A stretch of DNA of 64,000 nt, taken from the NCBI RefSeq assembly GCF_018398335.1, contig NZ_JAHBRX010000001.1, positions 2,782,001 to 2,846,000 of the forward strand. Direction: 5' to 3'. Below are positions 34,713 to 44,921 of this stretch, one piece after another (position 1 is the stretch's first letter; each line of letters starts with the position of its first letter). The notes beneath the pieces are model-generated. The model was not told where the DNA came from. It did not search any database and saw only the letters and a program-made list of their open reading frames with translations. The position numbers and the translations under genes are program-made. Source of the stretch: Chelatococcus sp. HY11 (GTDB lineage: Bacteria; Pseudomonadota; Alphaproteobacteria; Rhizobiales; Beijerinckiaceae).

Positions 34713-37700
34713 AGTAGTTCCATTCCATGCCGACGCCCACGGCACCGCCGCCGGCGCCCGCTTCGGCCTCGAGCTTGATGTTGCGGCCGAGGTCGATGTC
34801 GATCGCGGCGCGGCTGGATTCCGGGGTCGCCCCCTGCTTGATGCTCAACCGCATGCGGTCGTTGATCTGTTTGCCGATGCCGACCGCCACGCCGCCCGAA
34901 CCATCGGAATTCGTGGTTCCGAGATCGATCGAGTCGAGACCGAGCGACGAACCGATCGCGCCGAGCGGACCACCGCCCTCACCCGTCAATTCAGCCAAAG
35001 CCTGGGCGAGCTGGATCGCCTGCCCGGTCGATAGGCTGCCGGATGGCTTGCCGAACAGAAGTCGCGCCAGCACTTCATCCCGAGGCAGTTCTGGCGAGGA
35101 TGTGAACTCGAGCTGCGGATTGGAGGCCTTGCCCGTCACGAGGATACGGGCGGTTATCCCGGCCGCGGTGGATTCCGCCTCGAAGTTGATGCGCGGGTCG
35201 AAGTCGCCGTCGAGTGAGACTTCGCCTCGGGTGAAGGTGAGCTGGCGGCCAAGCAGCGACAGCGTTCCCCGACGCAGCGTGAAGGCGCCGTCGGCCTGCG
35301 GCGAGGCGCTCGTGCCGCGGATCGTCAATTGCCCGCCGAGCTGGGCGTTGATGCCCTGCCCGCGCACCACGATGCCGCTGCGCGCCGCCACGCGGATGTC
35401 GAGCGTCGCCGCGAAGGGATTGGCCGCCTGCGAGGCGGCTGCCCGCTGTTCCGCGGCGACGCGCGCCCGCACGGCCGGAGGCGCGTTGACACGCGTCACC
35501 GGGATCGGTGTCGCCGAGAAGGGGAAACGCTTCGGCAGGGTGATTTCCAGAGCCGAGAATTCAATGAAGCCCGTCACGCTCGGGCGTGTCGCCAACGCGC
35601 CGGCGATGGCGAGATCCACATTCGCGGTCGCGTTCACGATCGGGCTCGCCATGAGCTGGGCGTTATTCGCCTTGATGGCGATCTGCCCGGGGAAGCCGGC
35701 CGCCGGATCCAGCGCGATGCGCCCGGAGCCTGTTATCTGTCCGCCGTTGCGTGCTCTCGCCGTCAAGCTGGATATGACGAGCTCACGCTCCGACCCGTTG
35801 ATAACGGCTTCGATATTGGTGAGCGTGACGCCATTGGCGGCATCCTGAAAGCGCCCGTTCGTGACGCGAATCGTTCCCGCGGCGGCCGGCGCGGCCGCCG
35901 TGCCACGAATGCGCAGATCGGCGATGGCCTGCCCGGTGAGGGTCTGGCCCCCCGCCGACAGGCGCGCGTTCATCAGGCCGAGATCGATGCGGCCGTTGAC
36001 GCCGATGTCGAGCGCACCCGCGCCAAGCGGAGCCGAGCCGGTGATCTGCAGATTGGAATTCGCAAGACCGGTGACGCGGGCGTCCACATTGACACGGCCG
36101 TTCCCGAGTGTGCCCTCGGCATTGACGCCGAGCGGCCGGAGACCCGCGTCGCTGATCTGTGGCGCGGTGAGATTGGTGATGGTGAGATTGTAGCGGCCCG
36201 ATGGTTGAGCGGCGGATCCTGACAAGGTCACATCACCGTTGAGCGCCCCGGTTACACCGAGGCCTGGCGCGAACAGTTCGGCGATGGCCAGCGGGATGGC
36301 CCGGGCCGCGACCCTGAGGTCCAGCCGCTCGCCGGCCGAACCGGCGACCGTCAACCGTCCCGATCCGGCGCGCACTTCCACATTGGACAGGGTGACGGTT
36401 CCGTCGCGAAGGCTGATGCGCGCGTCGGGTGACAGCGACAGCGTCTGGCCGCGCGACAGGGTGAGCCGCCGGATCAAGGCGTCAATGCCGCCGTCCGTGG
36501 GCGTGATGCGGGCCGAGGTCGCGAGATCCGCCCCTTGCACCACGGCATTGAGGTTGAGATCGGTCGTGTTGCCCTGCCCCTCGGCGGTGAGGCGGGCACG
36601 GGACACCGTGAGGCCGCCCGTCGCGACGCCGTCGATATCCACCTGTCCATTGAAAGCCGGCGCCTTGAAGAGGTCCCGCCCGTTGGCGTTGATCTTCGCA
36701 TCGGTCAGCGTGACGCCAAAGGCATCAATGCGGTTCGCCGAGCCCGTGATACGGGCCGCCTGCTTGCCACCGGGCGCATCAAAATTGGCCATCAGCTCCA
36801 GACGGCCGGCAATTTCGGCAAGGACAAGCGGCGCGAGGTCGCGCAGATCTCCGGCCGTCACCGCCAACTGGCCTGTAACCAGTGAAGCCGGCGTCGCCGC
36901 CAACGAACCGCGCACCGCGACCGAACCGAGCGCGATATCGAGATCGCGGACCTCCGCGGCGCCATCGGCCTTGCGCGCGAATTGGCCGCTGCCGCGCGCC
37001 GGCTTGCCGTTGACGCTGCCATCGAGCTTGAGCTCGCCCTGCGGCGCGTTCAGCACATCGGACGCCGTGATATCCAGGGCAAGCCGCTCGATGGGACGCC
37101 CCATGGCCTTGGCATCGCGCAGCTGGATGGTGGCCTTGCTGTCGAGCTTGGAAAGGCTGCCAGTCAGATTGGCGGAAATATCGCCGCGACCGGTCACACG
37201 CGGGTCGAGACGCTGCAGATCCGGAAGCGCGACCTTGGCGACGACATTGGCCCGCTGGTTCGTCGCCGAGCCATCAGCGGTCAGCGATACATAGGCGGCA
37301 TCGGCCGAAAAAGTCTCAAAGCCAAAGCTGCCGTCACCAGCGCGGCGTACCGTGCCCTTCACGGTCGCACGCCCACCAAGAAGGTTGTCCGCGATGGCGA
37401 TGCCCGTCTTCAGATCCTGGGCGGCGCCATCAAGGGTCACGACCAGCCGGCTCATGTCAAAGGCCGCGTCGACATCGGCGGCAAGCCGCACCCGCCCGCT
37501 CAGGTCCTGCTCGACAAAGCCGCGCAGCGCGGCCATGTCGGCGCGCTCGATCGTGAGCTTGCCTTTGACGGATACCGGATCGACCTGCCCGACATAGGAC
37601 GCGACGATGGGCGCGGCCTCGATGCGCGAAGAGGCGATATCGAGCCGACCAGTCCGTTCAGCCCTTCCCTCAGCGGCCAGCGTGAGCCGGGGCCCGAGCG

Positions 37701-39057
37701 CGGACGCGACAGCCTTGTCACTGGCCGACAAGGCCTCAGCGACGCCGTCAAGCTTGACGGCGAACCGGGTCGCCTCGGCCGTGAGGGGGCCATCGCCCCG
37801 GGCCGTCGCGTTGAGCGTGACGGTTCCCGTGCCATAGCGGCTGCCGGCGGCGGTCACGCCAATGTCGCGGCCCACCAGCTTCAGCGTCGCCTCGGGTGCG
37901 TTGACCGTGCCGCCAAGAGCCACATCGGCAACCAGAGATTGCCAGGAGGCCATCGGCACGATGCGGCCATCCGGACCGGGGACCTTGGGAAGAAAGCCCG
38001 CGAACGGCGCGGCATCGCCGAGAGTGAGACGCGCCTTTCCCGCCACGGCTCCGCCCTGGGCGATGGCGCCGTCGCCGGTCAATTCAAAGGCGGTGTTCGA
38101 CGCCGCGACATGACGCAGCGTGACCGCGCCATCGTCAGCGAATGACGCATCAAGCTTGATGGTGGTGGGGCCGACCAGTGGCTCGAGTTCCTGCGGCAGC
38201 ACCGCGCCCACGTCGGCGAGGAGCGTGGCGTCGAGGCCGCGCGACGTCCCGCTGCGTTTCAGCGTCGCCTCGCCTTCGGCGCCGGCCTTGTCACCAAGGG
38301 TCAGACGCAGACGCCCGCTCCAGTCGTCGAGCGGACCGTCGCCGCTGATGCTGAGGGAGATGGGCGGCTCGCCGCGCAGGGCGGCAAGGCGGGAAACAAG
38401 GCCGCCTGGCGGTTCGCTCGCATCGACCGCGAGCTTGAGCTGCTGCGTGTCCGGACGGAAATTGAGCTGAATGCTCGCGCGGCCGGGCGTATCGTCGACG
38501 CGGTCCGCGGACATGTCCAGAACGAGGCCTTGCGCCGGATCGACCAGACGGGCCATGCCGGTGAGAGAGAGCGCAGCGGGCACGCCGAGCAGCGGCTCAC
38601 CCAGCGTCAGGCGCGCGACATCCATGCGCTCCAGTGCGATGCCGAACGGCAATTGCGGCATGCCGGAGGACGGCTCCGCCGGCTTCGTCGCAACGGGCAT
38701 GTCCGGCGCCCGCGCCACGTCGAGATGGCCGAGACGCACAAGTTCGATATCGAGCCGCCCGCTGATCAGGGCGAGAGGACGCCACCGCAGATCCGCCTGA
38801 TCCAGAGACAGCCAGACGCCGCGCGGATCGGCGATCGTCACGTCGCGAACCCGCATCTCCGCCGGAAGCGCGCCCTCCAGACGTCCGATCCGGATCGTCA
38901 TGCCGTCACTACTGGCGAAACGCTCGACTAGCCGCACGATTTCGGCGCGCCCGAAATCCGTACGCGTCAGCACGACGAGCCCAAGCGCCACGACAACGAC
39001 CAGCCCGATGAGGGCCGTCAGTGCCACGCGCAGGATGGGAAATGAAACTCGTCGCAT
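34711..39057 (-). CDS. tamB: TamB-like translocation and assembly module inner-membrane protein
   Basis: AsmA/TamB-family protein of 1448 aa, anchored by one N-terminal transmembrane helix (about 10-30) and spanning the periplasm as a long beta-taco of repeating strands. The C-terminal DUF490 domain (about 1130-1448) ends GMEWNY, an aromatic-terminated strand as expected for contact with a barrel partner. With TamA it helps insert outer-membrane proteins or move lipids. The ATG overlaps the tamA stop by one base (TGATG), the common coupled arrangement. The stop lies within the terminal repeat of the 211-bp element. Confidence 0.93.
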   Translation of the reverse strand: MRRVSFPILRVALTALIGLVVVVALGLVVLTRTDFGRAEIVRLVERFASSDGMTIRIGRLEGALPAEMRVRDVTIADPRGVWLSLDQADLRWRPLALISGRLDIELVRLGHLDVARAPDMPVATKPAEPSSGMPQLPFGIALERMDVARLTLGEPLLGVPAALSLTGMARLVDPAQGLVLDMSADRVDDTPGRASIQLNFRPDTQQLKLAVDASEPPGGLVSRLAALRGEPPISLSISGDGPLDDWSGRLRLTLGDKAGAEGEATLKRSGTSRGLDATLLADVGAVLPQELEPLVGPTTIKLDASFADDGAVTLRHVAASNTAFELTGDGAIAQGGAVAGKARLTLGDAAPFAGFLPKVPGPDGRIVPMASWQSLVADVALGGTVNAPEATLKLVGRDIGVTAAGSRYGTGTVTLNATARGDGPLTAEATRFAVKLDGVAEALSASDKAVASALGPRLTLAAEGRAERTGRLDIASSRIEAAPIVASYVGQVDPVSVKGKLTIERADMAALRGFVEQDLSGRVRLAADVDAAFDMSRLVVTLDGAAQDLKTGIAIADNLLGGRATVKGTVRRAGDGSFGFETFSADAAYVSLTADGSATNQRANVVAKVALPDLQRLDPRVTGRGDISANLTGSLSKLDSKATIQLRDAKAMGRPIERLALDITASDVLNAPQGELKLDGSVNGKPARGSGQFARKADGAAEVRDLDIALGSVAVRGSLAATPASLVTGQLAVTAGDLRDLAPLVLAEIAGRLELMANFDAPGGKQAARITGSANRIDAFGVTLTDAKINANGRDLFKAPAFNGQVDIDGVATGGLTVSRARLTAEGQGNTTDLNLNAVVQGADLATSARITPTDGGIDALIRRLTLSRGQTLSLSPDARISLRDGTVTLSNVEVRAGSGRLTVAGSAGERLDLRVAARAIPLAIAELFAPGLGVTGALNGDVTLSGSAAQPSGRYNLTITNLTAPQISDAGLRPLGVNAEGTLGNGRVNVDARVTGLANSNLQITGSAPLGAGALDIGVNGRIDLGLMNARLSAGGQTLTGQAIADLRIRGTAAAPAAAGTIRVTNGRFQDAANGVTLTNIEAVINGSERELVISSLTARARNGGQITGSGRIALDPAAGFPGQIAIKANNAQLMASPIVNATANVDLAIAGALATRPSVTGFIEFSALEITLPKRFPFSATPIPVTRVNAPPAVRARVAAEQRAAASQAANPFAATLDIRVAARSGIVVRGQGINAQLGGQLTIRGTSASPQADGAFTLRRGTLSLLGRQLTFTRGEVSLDGDFDPRINFEAESTAAGITARILVTGKASNPQLEFTSSPELPRDEVLARLLFGKPSGSLSTGQAIQLAQALAELTGEGGGPLGAIGSSLGLDSIDLGTTNSDGSGGVAVGIGKQINDRMRLSIKQGATPESSRAAIDIDLGRNIKLEAEAGAGGGAVGVGMEWNY

Positions 39058-41192
39058 CAGAAAGACTGCCCAAGACTCATGTAAATGCCGTATGGCGGAT
39101 CGCCCTTGTCACGGTTCAGACCACGGGCGACGTCGAGGCGGAGCGGACCAAGGCTGGTGTAGTAGCGAAGCCCGATACCCGCCGAATATTTGATGTCGTC
39201 GTCGAAGGACGGCACGCTGTCACGGAACGCGCCACCCGCATCCACAAAGGGCACGACGCCGATGGTGTCGGTGACCTTCACACGCATCTCCACCGAGCCC
39301 TCGAGAAGACTGCGTCCGCCGATGACACGGCCGAAGGCGTCCTTCGGGCCAATGCTCTGGTAGTCGTAACCGCGTACCGAGCCGCCACCGCCGGCGAAGA
39401 AGCGGTGGGGCGGCGGAATATCATAGAGACCGGCGCCGACGATGCTGCCCATGCGCACCCGTCCCGCGAGGATATAGCGGGAATCCGTGTCCAAACTGAG
39501 GTAGGCCGAGGCCGTTCCCGTCATCGAGGTCATGCCGATGGTCGACCCGAGGAAGCTCGGATAGGGCGTCACGGTGCCTGTCACCCTGAAGCCGCGTGTC
39601 GGGTCGAGCTTCGAATCCGTGGTGTCGTAGGTGGCCTCGACCGGAATACCGACGAGGGTGTAGTAGCTGCCGCCGCCGCCGACGTCACTGTAGGCGCGCG
39701 TGAATTTGGCGCGCTCGAAACTCAGGCCCACCTGCGCGGTGAACTCCTTCGAGAACTCACGCTTGACGCCGACAGACCCGAGGAAGCCCTGCTGGGTATA
39801 GTTCTCCGTGACGTTGCGCAGGTAGTTGGCCTTGACGATCAGGTCATCCTGGACCGTGAAGATTCCCGGCACCTCGAAGGTGCCGCCGAAATTGAAGCCC
39901 AGCCTTTCGCGCCAAGGCACCTCCTTGCCGTCGGCGCCCAGGATCTTGCCGGACGCCCCGGCGACCGTCGCGTCGAGCCGCAGGCGCTCGGCATTGCCAA
40001 ACAGGTTGCGATGCCCCCAGTAGGCATTGACCGAGGGACCATCGGTATTCGAATATTTGGCGCTGAAGCCCACGAAACGCGGCAGGCGCTCCTTCACCTC
40101 GACGTCGATCGGCAATTCGCCCGCGTCATTCAGGGCGCTTCCCTCGCGGATCCGCACGGAATCGAAAACGTCGTAGGAATTGAGCTCCCTGCGGAAATCA
40201 TCAAGCGCGGCGGTCGAGAAAACATCCCCCGGGCGGAAGGTCACCCGCCGGCGGATGAAGCCGGGATTAAGCCGCTCGGTGCCCGAAATCTTGACATCGC
40301 CGAAGCGGACGAGTGGGCCGGGCTCGACACGCAGCGTCACATCCATCTGGCCGGTGGCATAGTCCACGATGGCATCGCGCTTGACCGCCTTGGCGAAGGC
40401 GTGACCGATGTCGCGGAAACGCGCGACGAGCGCCGCCTCGGCGGACAACACGACGCTGCTCTCGGCCGGCTCACCACGCGCGAAGTTCAGCTTTGCCCAG
40501 GCTTCTGGCGGATCGACAGCTGCACCTGTGGCGGCATTGACGCCCTTCAGGCTGCCGAAGGTGAACAGACGGCCCGGATTGACATTGATGACGACAGGCA
40601 CGGGCCCGGCGCGACGGGCGCTGTTGACGCGGGCCGCGGCCGTGGTCGAGTCCACGTCGACGCCAGCTACCGTCACGGTGATCTTGGCTTCGTAGTAGCC
40701 GAGCGCCGCCATGGTCGAGAACAGCCGCGGCAGGTCGGCGGAGGCGCGCTGCACCAGCCCCTCCGCGCCGGAAGGCGGGCTTTTCTTCAGTTCTTCGAGG
40801 TTGGAGGCATCGCGGATCCGCTGTTCAAGCGTATCGTCATCACCACCGACATCGATGGTCACTTCATACGGGACCGCATCGGGCACCGGAATTTGTGGCT
40901 GCTCCGGCTCCGCCTTGCGTCCGAAAAGGCGATCGAAGAACGAGCGATTGTCGGGTTTCTCCGCCTGCCCGGACGCGCCGGCGCCACTTCCCGCGGACTG
41001 CGCGTTGAGCGCCCCTGGAGCGGCCACGAAGGACACAAGACATAATCCCACGCCAGCCAGCCAAACCCGCGGCTGCGCCCAGGCTCTCAGCTGGGCTCCG
41101 GCCGTGAGGCTTGCTTCGCGCTCTCCGACCGGCGCAGCACCTGGGCTGCGGCATCTCCTGTTCGGAGCGGGATTGAAGGACTGGACTTTCAC
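39057..41192 (-). CDS. tamA: TamA/BamA-family outer-membrane assembly protein
   Basis: Omp85 protein of about 711 aa. A hydrophobic segment VWLAGVGLCLVSFVAAPG (about 43-60) with ALNAQ after it is the probable signal peptide, preceded by an unusually long polar N-terminus. POTRA repeats (about 105-345, for example VRFGDVKISGTERLNPGFIRRRV) lead to a 16-strand barrel ending GIYMSLGQSF. The start is uncertain: the frame opens at a TTG (41201) and a GTG lies at 41192; no ATG is available. tamB follows in the same operon. Confidence 0.92.
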   Translation of the reverse strand: MKVQSFNPAPNRRCRSPGAAPVGEREASLTAGAQLRAWAQPRVWLAGVGLCLVSFVAAPGALNAQSAGSGAGASGQAEKPDNRSFFDRLFGRKAEPEQPQIPVPDAVPYEVTIDVGGDDDTLEQRIRDASNLEELKKSPPSGAEGLVQRASADLPRLFSTMAALGYYEAKITVTVAGVDVDSTTAAARVNSARRAGPVPVVINVNPGRLFTFGSLKGVNAATGAAVDPPEAWAKLNFARGEPAESSVVLSAEAALVARFRDIGHAFAKAVKRDAIVDYATGQMDVTLRVEPGPLVRFGDVKISGTERLNPGFIRRRVTFRPGDVFSTAALDDFRRELNSYDVFDSVRIREGSALNDAGELPIDVEVKERLPRFVGFSAKYSNTDGPSVNAYWGHRNLFGNAERLRLDATVAGASGKILGADGKEVPWRERLGFNFGGTFEVPGIFTVQDDLIVKANYLRNVTENYTQQGFLGSVGVKREFSKEFTAQVGLSFERAKFTRAYSDVGGGGSYYTLVGIPVEATYDTTDSKLDPTRGFRVTGTVTPYPSFLGSTIGMTSMTGTASAYLSLDTDSRYILAGRVRMGSIVGAGLYDIPPPHRFFAGGGGSVRGYDYQSIGPKDAFGRVIGGRSLLEGSVEMRVKVTDTIGVVPFVDAGGAFRDSVPSFDDDIKYSAGIGLRYYTSLGPLRLDVARGLNRDKGDPPYGIYMSLGQSF

Positions 41193-41482
41193 TGAACGCA
41201 ACTCAACTCGCCGGGACCGCCGGACGCGACAACACTACGCGTCGCGCGACCAACGGACCTATCAACAACTGCAATTCCTTAAAATCCATTCGATCATGAT
41301 AAGGATGACAAATGATGAACGCTACCTCTTGGCGATAAATCATCGATTCAGCGCAAGACGCGCGGTATCGCCCGCTCTTCCAATGGCAGCGCGCGGGCGT
41401 TATCACCCCAGTCTCGACTCTGTCGGTTTCCCGCCGACAAAGTCTGACGGCAAGATCCATTTCAGCGAACCCTATCGGGACC

Positions 41483-43315
41483 ATGGCCCCACCTCTTCTG
41501 CTGCTTCAAGATATTGCGCTGACCTTCGGCGGAACGCCCCTGATCGAACAGGCATCCCTGTCTGTTGGTTCCGGTGAACGGCTTTGCCTTGTGGGACGCA
41601 ACGGATCGGGCAAGTCCACGCTTTTGAAGATGGCGGCCGGCCTTATCGCGCCGGACCGTGGACAACGCTTCCTGCAACCGGGCACGACCCTGCGCTACCT
41701 GCCGCAGGAGCCCGATCTCACGGGCTTCACCAACACGCTCGCCTATGTCGAGGCAGGGCTCGCGCCCGGCGACGACACCTACCGGGCGCAGTATCTGCTC
41801 GAACAGCTCGGCCTCGATGGCACGGAAGATCCCGCGCGCCTGTCCGGCGGTGAAGCGCGCCGCGCCGCACTGGCGCGGCTGCTCGCGCCCGAACCGGACA
41901 TTCTCCTCCTCGACGAGCCCACCAACCATCTCGACCTGCCGGTGATCGAATGGCTGGAAAGCGAACTCCGCTCGCTGCGCTCCGCGCTCGTGCTCATCAG
42001 CCACGACCGACGCTTCATGGAGACCCTGTCACGCGCGACGGTATGGCTCGACCGCGGCACCACACGTCGGCTGGAGCAAGGCTTCGCGGCCTTTGAAGCA
42101 TGGCGTGATACCGTCCTCGAGGAAGAGGAACGCGACAGGCACAAACTCGACCGACGCATCGCGCAGGAAAACGACTGGCTACGCTACGGTGTGACAGCCC
42201 GGCGCAAACGCAACCAGGGACGTCTGCGCGCCCTCCACGCCATGCGTCAGGAACGCCGGGACGCCCGACGCGCCGTCGGCGACGTCAAGATGACGGTAAG
42301 CGAGGGGGATATCTCCGGCAAGCTGGTGATCGAGGCTGTCAACATCTCGAAGGCTTACGGCGCGGAACCGGTGGTCCGCGACCTGTCGATCCGTATTGCC
42401 AGGGGCGACCGCATCGGCATCGTGGGACGCAATGGCGCCGGCAAGACCACGCTCATCAACATGCTGACGGGGCAACTCGCCCCGGACAGCGGCACCGTGA
42501 AAATCGGCGCCAATGTCACCATGGCGAGCCTGGACCAACGCCGCGCAGGCCTCGATCCCGATGTCACCCTGCGTGACGCCTTGACGGGGGGCGGCAGCGA
42601 TACCGTCCTGGTCGGGGACGCGCCCAAACATGTCATGTCCTATCTCAAGGACTTCCTGTTCACGCCAGAGCAGGCCAACATGCCCATCGGCAAGTTGTCC
42701 GGCGGCGAGCGCGGCCGGCTGATGCTGGCGCGCGCGCTTGCCCTGCCTTCAAACCTGCTGGTGCTCGACGAGCCGACCAACGATCTGGACCTGGAAACCC
42801 TCGACCTGCTCGAGGAAATGATCGACAGCTACAGCGGCACCGTCATCCTCGTCAGCCACGACCGCGACTTCCTCGACCGCACGGTGACATCCTTGCTGAT
42901 GGCGGAAGGCCAGGGGCGCTGGCAGGACTATGCCGGCGGCTATACCGACATGCTCGCCCAGCGCGGCGCCGGCGTGGAGGCCACATCCCGTGGCAACGGC
43001 GGTGCGACCGGGAAGGCGGCGAACCAGGCTTCGACGCCACGCTCCGAGCCGACCGAACGGGCCGCGTCGAAAGCCAAGCTCAGCTTCAAGGACAAGCACG
43101 CGCTTGAAAGCCTGCCCGACCGCATGGCCGCGCTGGAGCGTGACATCGCGAAATTGAAGGCCGTGCTCGATGATCCCGATCTCTACGCGCGGGATCCGGC
43201 GCGCTTCACGAAGGCGACGGAGGCGATGTCCAAGGCCGAGGCTGATCTCGTGGCTTCCGAAGAGGAGTGGCTGCGCCTCGAAATGCTCCGCGAGGAGATC
43301 GAGAGCGGAGGCTAG
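41483..43315 (+). CDS. uup: ABC-F family ATPase, Uup-like
   Basis: Soluble tandem ABC protein of 610 aa acting on ribosomes or related nucleic-acid structures. Walker A motifs are GRNGSGKST (38-46) and GRNGAGKTT (about 315-323); signatures LSGGEARRA and LSGGERGRL and Walker B LLDEPTNHLD and VLDEPTNDLD are intact. A charged linker separates the two domains, and a C-terminal coiled coil (about 530-608) after a basic low-complexity stretch favours Uup over Ettа-type members. It has no transmembrane domain. It stands alone, with a 290-base AT-richer gap before it that probably carries the promoter. Confidence 0.92.
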   Translation: MAPPLLLLQDIALTFGGTPLIEQASLSVGSGERLCLVGRNGSGKSTLLKMAAGLIAPDRGQRFLQPGTTLRYLPQEPDLTGFTNTLAYVEAGLAPGDDTYRAQYLLEQLGLDGTEDPARLSGGEARRAALARLLAPEPDILLLDEPTNHLDLPVIEWLESELRSLRSALVLISHDRRFMETLSRATVWLDRGTTRRLEQGFAAFEAWRDTVLEEEERDRHKLDRRIAQENDWLRYGVTARRKRNQGRLRALHAMRQERRDARRAVGDVKMTVSEGDISGKLVIEAVNISKAYGAEPVVRDLSIRIARGDRIGIVGRNGAGKTTLINMLTGQLAPDSGTVKIGANVTMASLDQRRAGLDPDVTLRDALTGGGSDTVLVGDAPKHVMSYLKDFLFTPEQANMPIGKLSGGERGRLMLARALALPSNLLVLDEPTNDLDLETLDLLEEMIDSYSGTVILVSHDRDFLDRTVTSLLMAEGQGRWQDYAGGYTDMLAQRGAGVEATSRGNGGATGKAANQASTPRSEPTERAASKAKLSFKDKHALESLPDRMAALERDIAKLKAVLDDPDLYARDPARFTKATEAMSKAEADLVASEEEWLRLEMLREEIESGG

Positions 43316-43341
43316 CGGCTGTGGCCCGCCGAAAACAAGCT

Positions 43342-43485
43342 GTCATTCCGGGACGCGCGTAGCGCGGGCCCGGAATCCACGAACACGGTGGTGGACAGGA
43401 ATCCGCGCCGGATGGACACTTTCTCAGTGTCCCGTCGTGTTCATGGATTCCGGGCTCGGGCCTTTTCGGCCCGCCCCGGAATGAC
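43342..43485. repeat. Nested palindromic intergenic element
   Basis: Outer arms GTCATTCCGGG (43342-43352) and its inverse (43475-43485) are perfect. Inner arms 43369-43386 and 43437-43454 match in 17 of 18 bases. Small hairpins (for example GGGCC-TTTTC-GGCCC) lie between. It is of the kind scattered through Rhizobiales genomes and forms the gap between the ABC-F and RNA methyltransferase genes. Confidence 0.7.
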
Positions 43486-43541
43486 GGCGTCACGGTGCCA
43501 AATCGGAAATCGGCACGCTCCAGAGGCAGGAACGACAGGCT

Positions 43542-44348
43542 GTGGCCACCTTCATCCCCGTCCAGGATCCGGATGATCCCGCCATCGCGGACTACCGCGC
43601 GGTTCGGGAGCGAGACCTGATCGGACGTGGCGAACGCTTCATCGCCGAGGGCGAGGTGGTCCTGGCGGTGCTCCGGCGCCAACCGCATTTTGCGGTGGAA
43701 TCTCTGCTCATCAGTGACAAGCGGCTGCCAGGTTTCGACAGGACGGCCTGGCCAGACGGGCTGCCGGTCTTTGTCGCCGCCCAAGCGGTGATGGATCAGA
43801 TCGTCGGGTTTCACATCCACCGCGGCCTGCTCGCCATCGGCCGCCGTCTATCCACGCCGGATGCGCGGGAGCTCATCGCGCAGCTTCCGCCAGCGGCGCT
43901 GGTTGTCGGGCTTGTCGGCATCGCCAATCACGACAACATGGGCGGTATCTTCCGCAATGCAGCCGCCTTTGGCGCCGATGCCGTGCTGCTCGACGCGACC
44001 TGCTGCGACCCGCTTTATCGGAAATCGATCCGTGTCTCGGTAGGCGGGTGCTTCGTCGTGCCCTACGGGCGCGCCATCGACGGCGAGGATATGCTGGCCG
44101 CGCTGGCGGAGAACGGTTTCACATCTGTCGCGCTGAGCCCGTCGGGCACGACGTCCCTCCACGAGGCGCGTCCCGCGCGACGCTCCGCCATCATCTTCGG
44201 CGCGGAGGGGCCCGGTCTGCCCGTCGATCTTCTGGACAGAACACAGACGGTTCGCATCGCCATGGCCGGAGCCATGGATTCGCTCAATGTGGCGACATCG
44301 AGCGGTATCGTGCTGCATCACTATGCCGCCAGCCGGCTCGCACGGTAG
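43542..44348 (+). CDS. TrmH/SpoU-family RNA 2'-O-methyltransferase
   Basis: SPOUT methyltransferase of 268 aa with an N-terminal substrate-binding region (about 1-105) and the knotted catalytic domain. Motif 1 is HDNMGGIFRNAAAFG (about 130-144, catalytic Arg), motif 2 FGAEGPGLP (about 222-230) and motif 3 DSLNVATSSGI (about 246-256). The target (tRNA or rRNA nucleotide) cannot be told from motifs. The start is a GTG; no ATG lies near the domain start. Confidence 0.88.
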   Translation: MATFIPVQDPDDPAIADYRAVRERDLIGRGERFIAEGEVVLAVLRRQPHFAVESLLISDKRLPGFDRTAWPDGLPVFVAAQAVMDQIVGFHIHRGLLAIGRRLSTPDARELIAQLPPAALVVGLVGIANHDNMGGIFRNAAAFGADAVLLDATCCDPLYRKSIRVSVGGCFVVPYGRAIDGEDMLAALAENGFTSVALSPSGTTSLHEARPARRSAIIFGAEGPGLPVDLLDRTQTVRIAMAGAMDSLNVATSSGIVLHHYAASRLAR

Positions 44349-44357
44349 AAACGAAGC

Positions 44358-44852
44358 TCAGTTGCCCTTCTCGGGCGCGGGTGGCAGTGGCAGGATCTCG
44401 ATGCCCTCCTCGAGCAGATCGCGAACCTCCTCGCCGGTCGCCTCGCCATAGATAGCGCGCTCTTCAACCTCGCCAGAATGAATGCGGCGGGCCTCATCGG
44501 CGAACTCATCCCCGACATAGGCGGCGTTCTCAACCACATGCTGCCGCAGCGCGCGTACCATTTCACGGAGCTGATGTTCCCGCTCGGTCAGCAATGCGGC
44601 CTGCGGTGCCGGCACCGCAGGCCGGTTCGAACCGCCTGCCTCGCCAGTCGCCTCCGTGGGTGGAAGGGCCTTTGAACGGTCATGATCCGTCCGCGCCACG
44701 CTCGGTGACATGATCGCCTTCTGCACCTTGTCGGATCCGCAGACCGGGCATGTCACAAAGCCACGCGAGACCTGCGCCTCGAAGGCGTCGCTGTTCTTGA
44801 ACCAGCTTTCAAAGCCGTGGCTCTTATCACATACGAGTTTGTAGCGGATCAT
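44358..44852 (-). CDS. DUF1178 family protein
   Basis: Protein of 164 aa with the DUF1178 pattern: MIRYKLVCDKSHGFESWFKNSDAFEAQ at the start, then VTCPVCGSDKVQKAIMSPSV (about 34-53), which holds a probable zinc CxxC. The C-terminal half is charged and ends with the conserved GEVEERAIYGEATGEEVRDLLEEGI region. Its function is unknown across the family. It converges on the RNA methyltransferase gene with a nine-base gap and follows the glutaredoxin gene on the same strand by 69 bases. Confidence 0.88.
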   Translation of the reverse strand: MIRYKLVCDKSHGFESWFKNSDAFEAQVSRGFVTCPVCGSDKVQKAIMSPSVARTDHDRSKALPPTEATGEAGGSNRPAVPAPQAALLTEREHQLREMVRALRQHVVENAAYVGDEFADEARRIHSGEVEERAIYGEATGEEVRDLLEEGIEILPLPPAPEKGN

Positions 44853-44921
44853 GATGCGGGTCGAGGGCTGTTCCGAAAATACAATCAGGCGCAAGGCTGG
44901 CGCTGGCGGTCCTCGCCAGCT

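Noticed and set aside
39021-41045. 674-codon open frame on the plus strand
   Set aside because: It is antisense to tamA, which has clear Omp85 homology. High GC produces long antisense frames; this one has no recognisable domain and a biased, His/Arg-rich composition.
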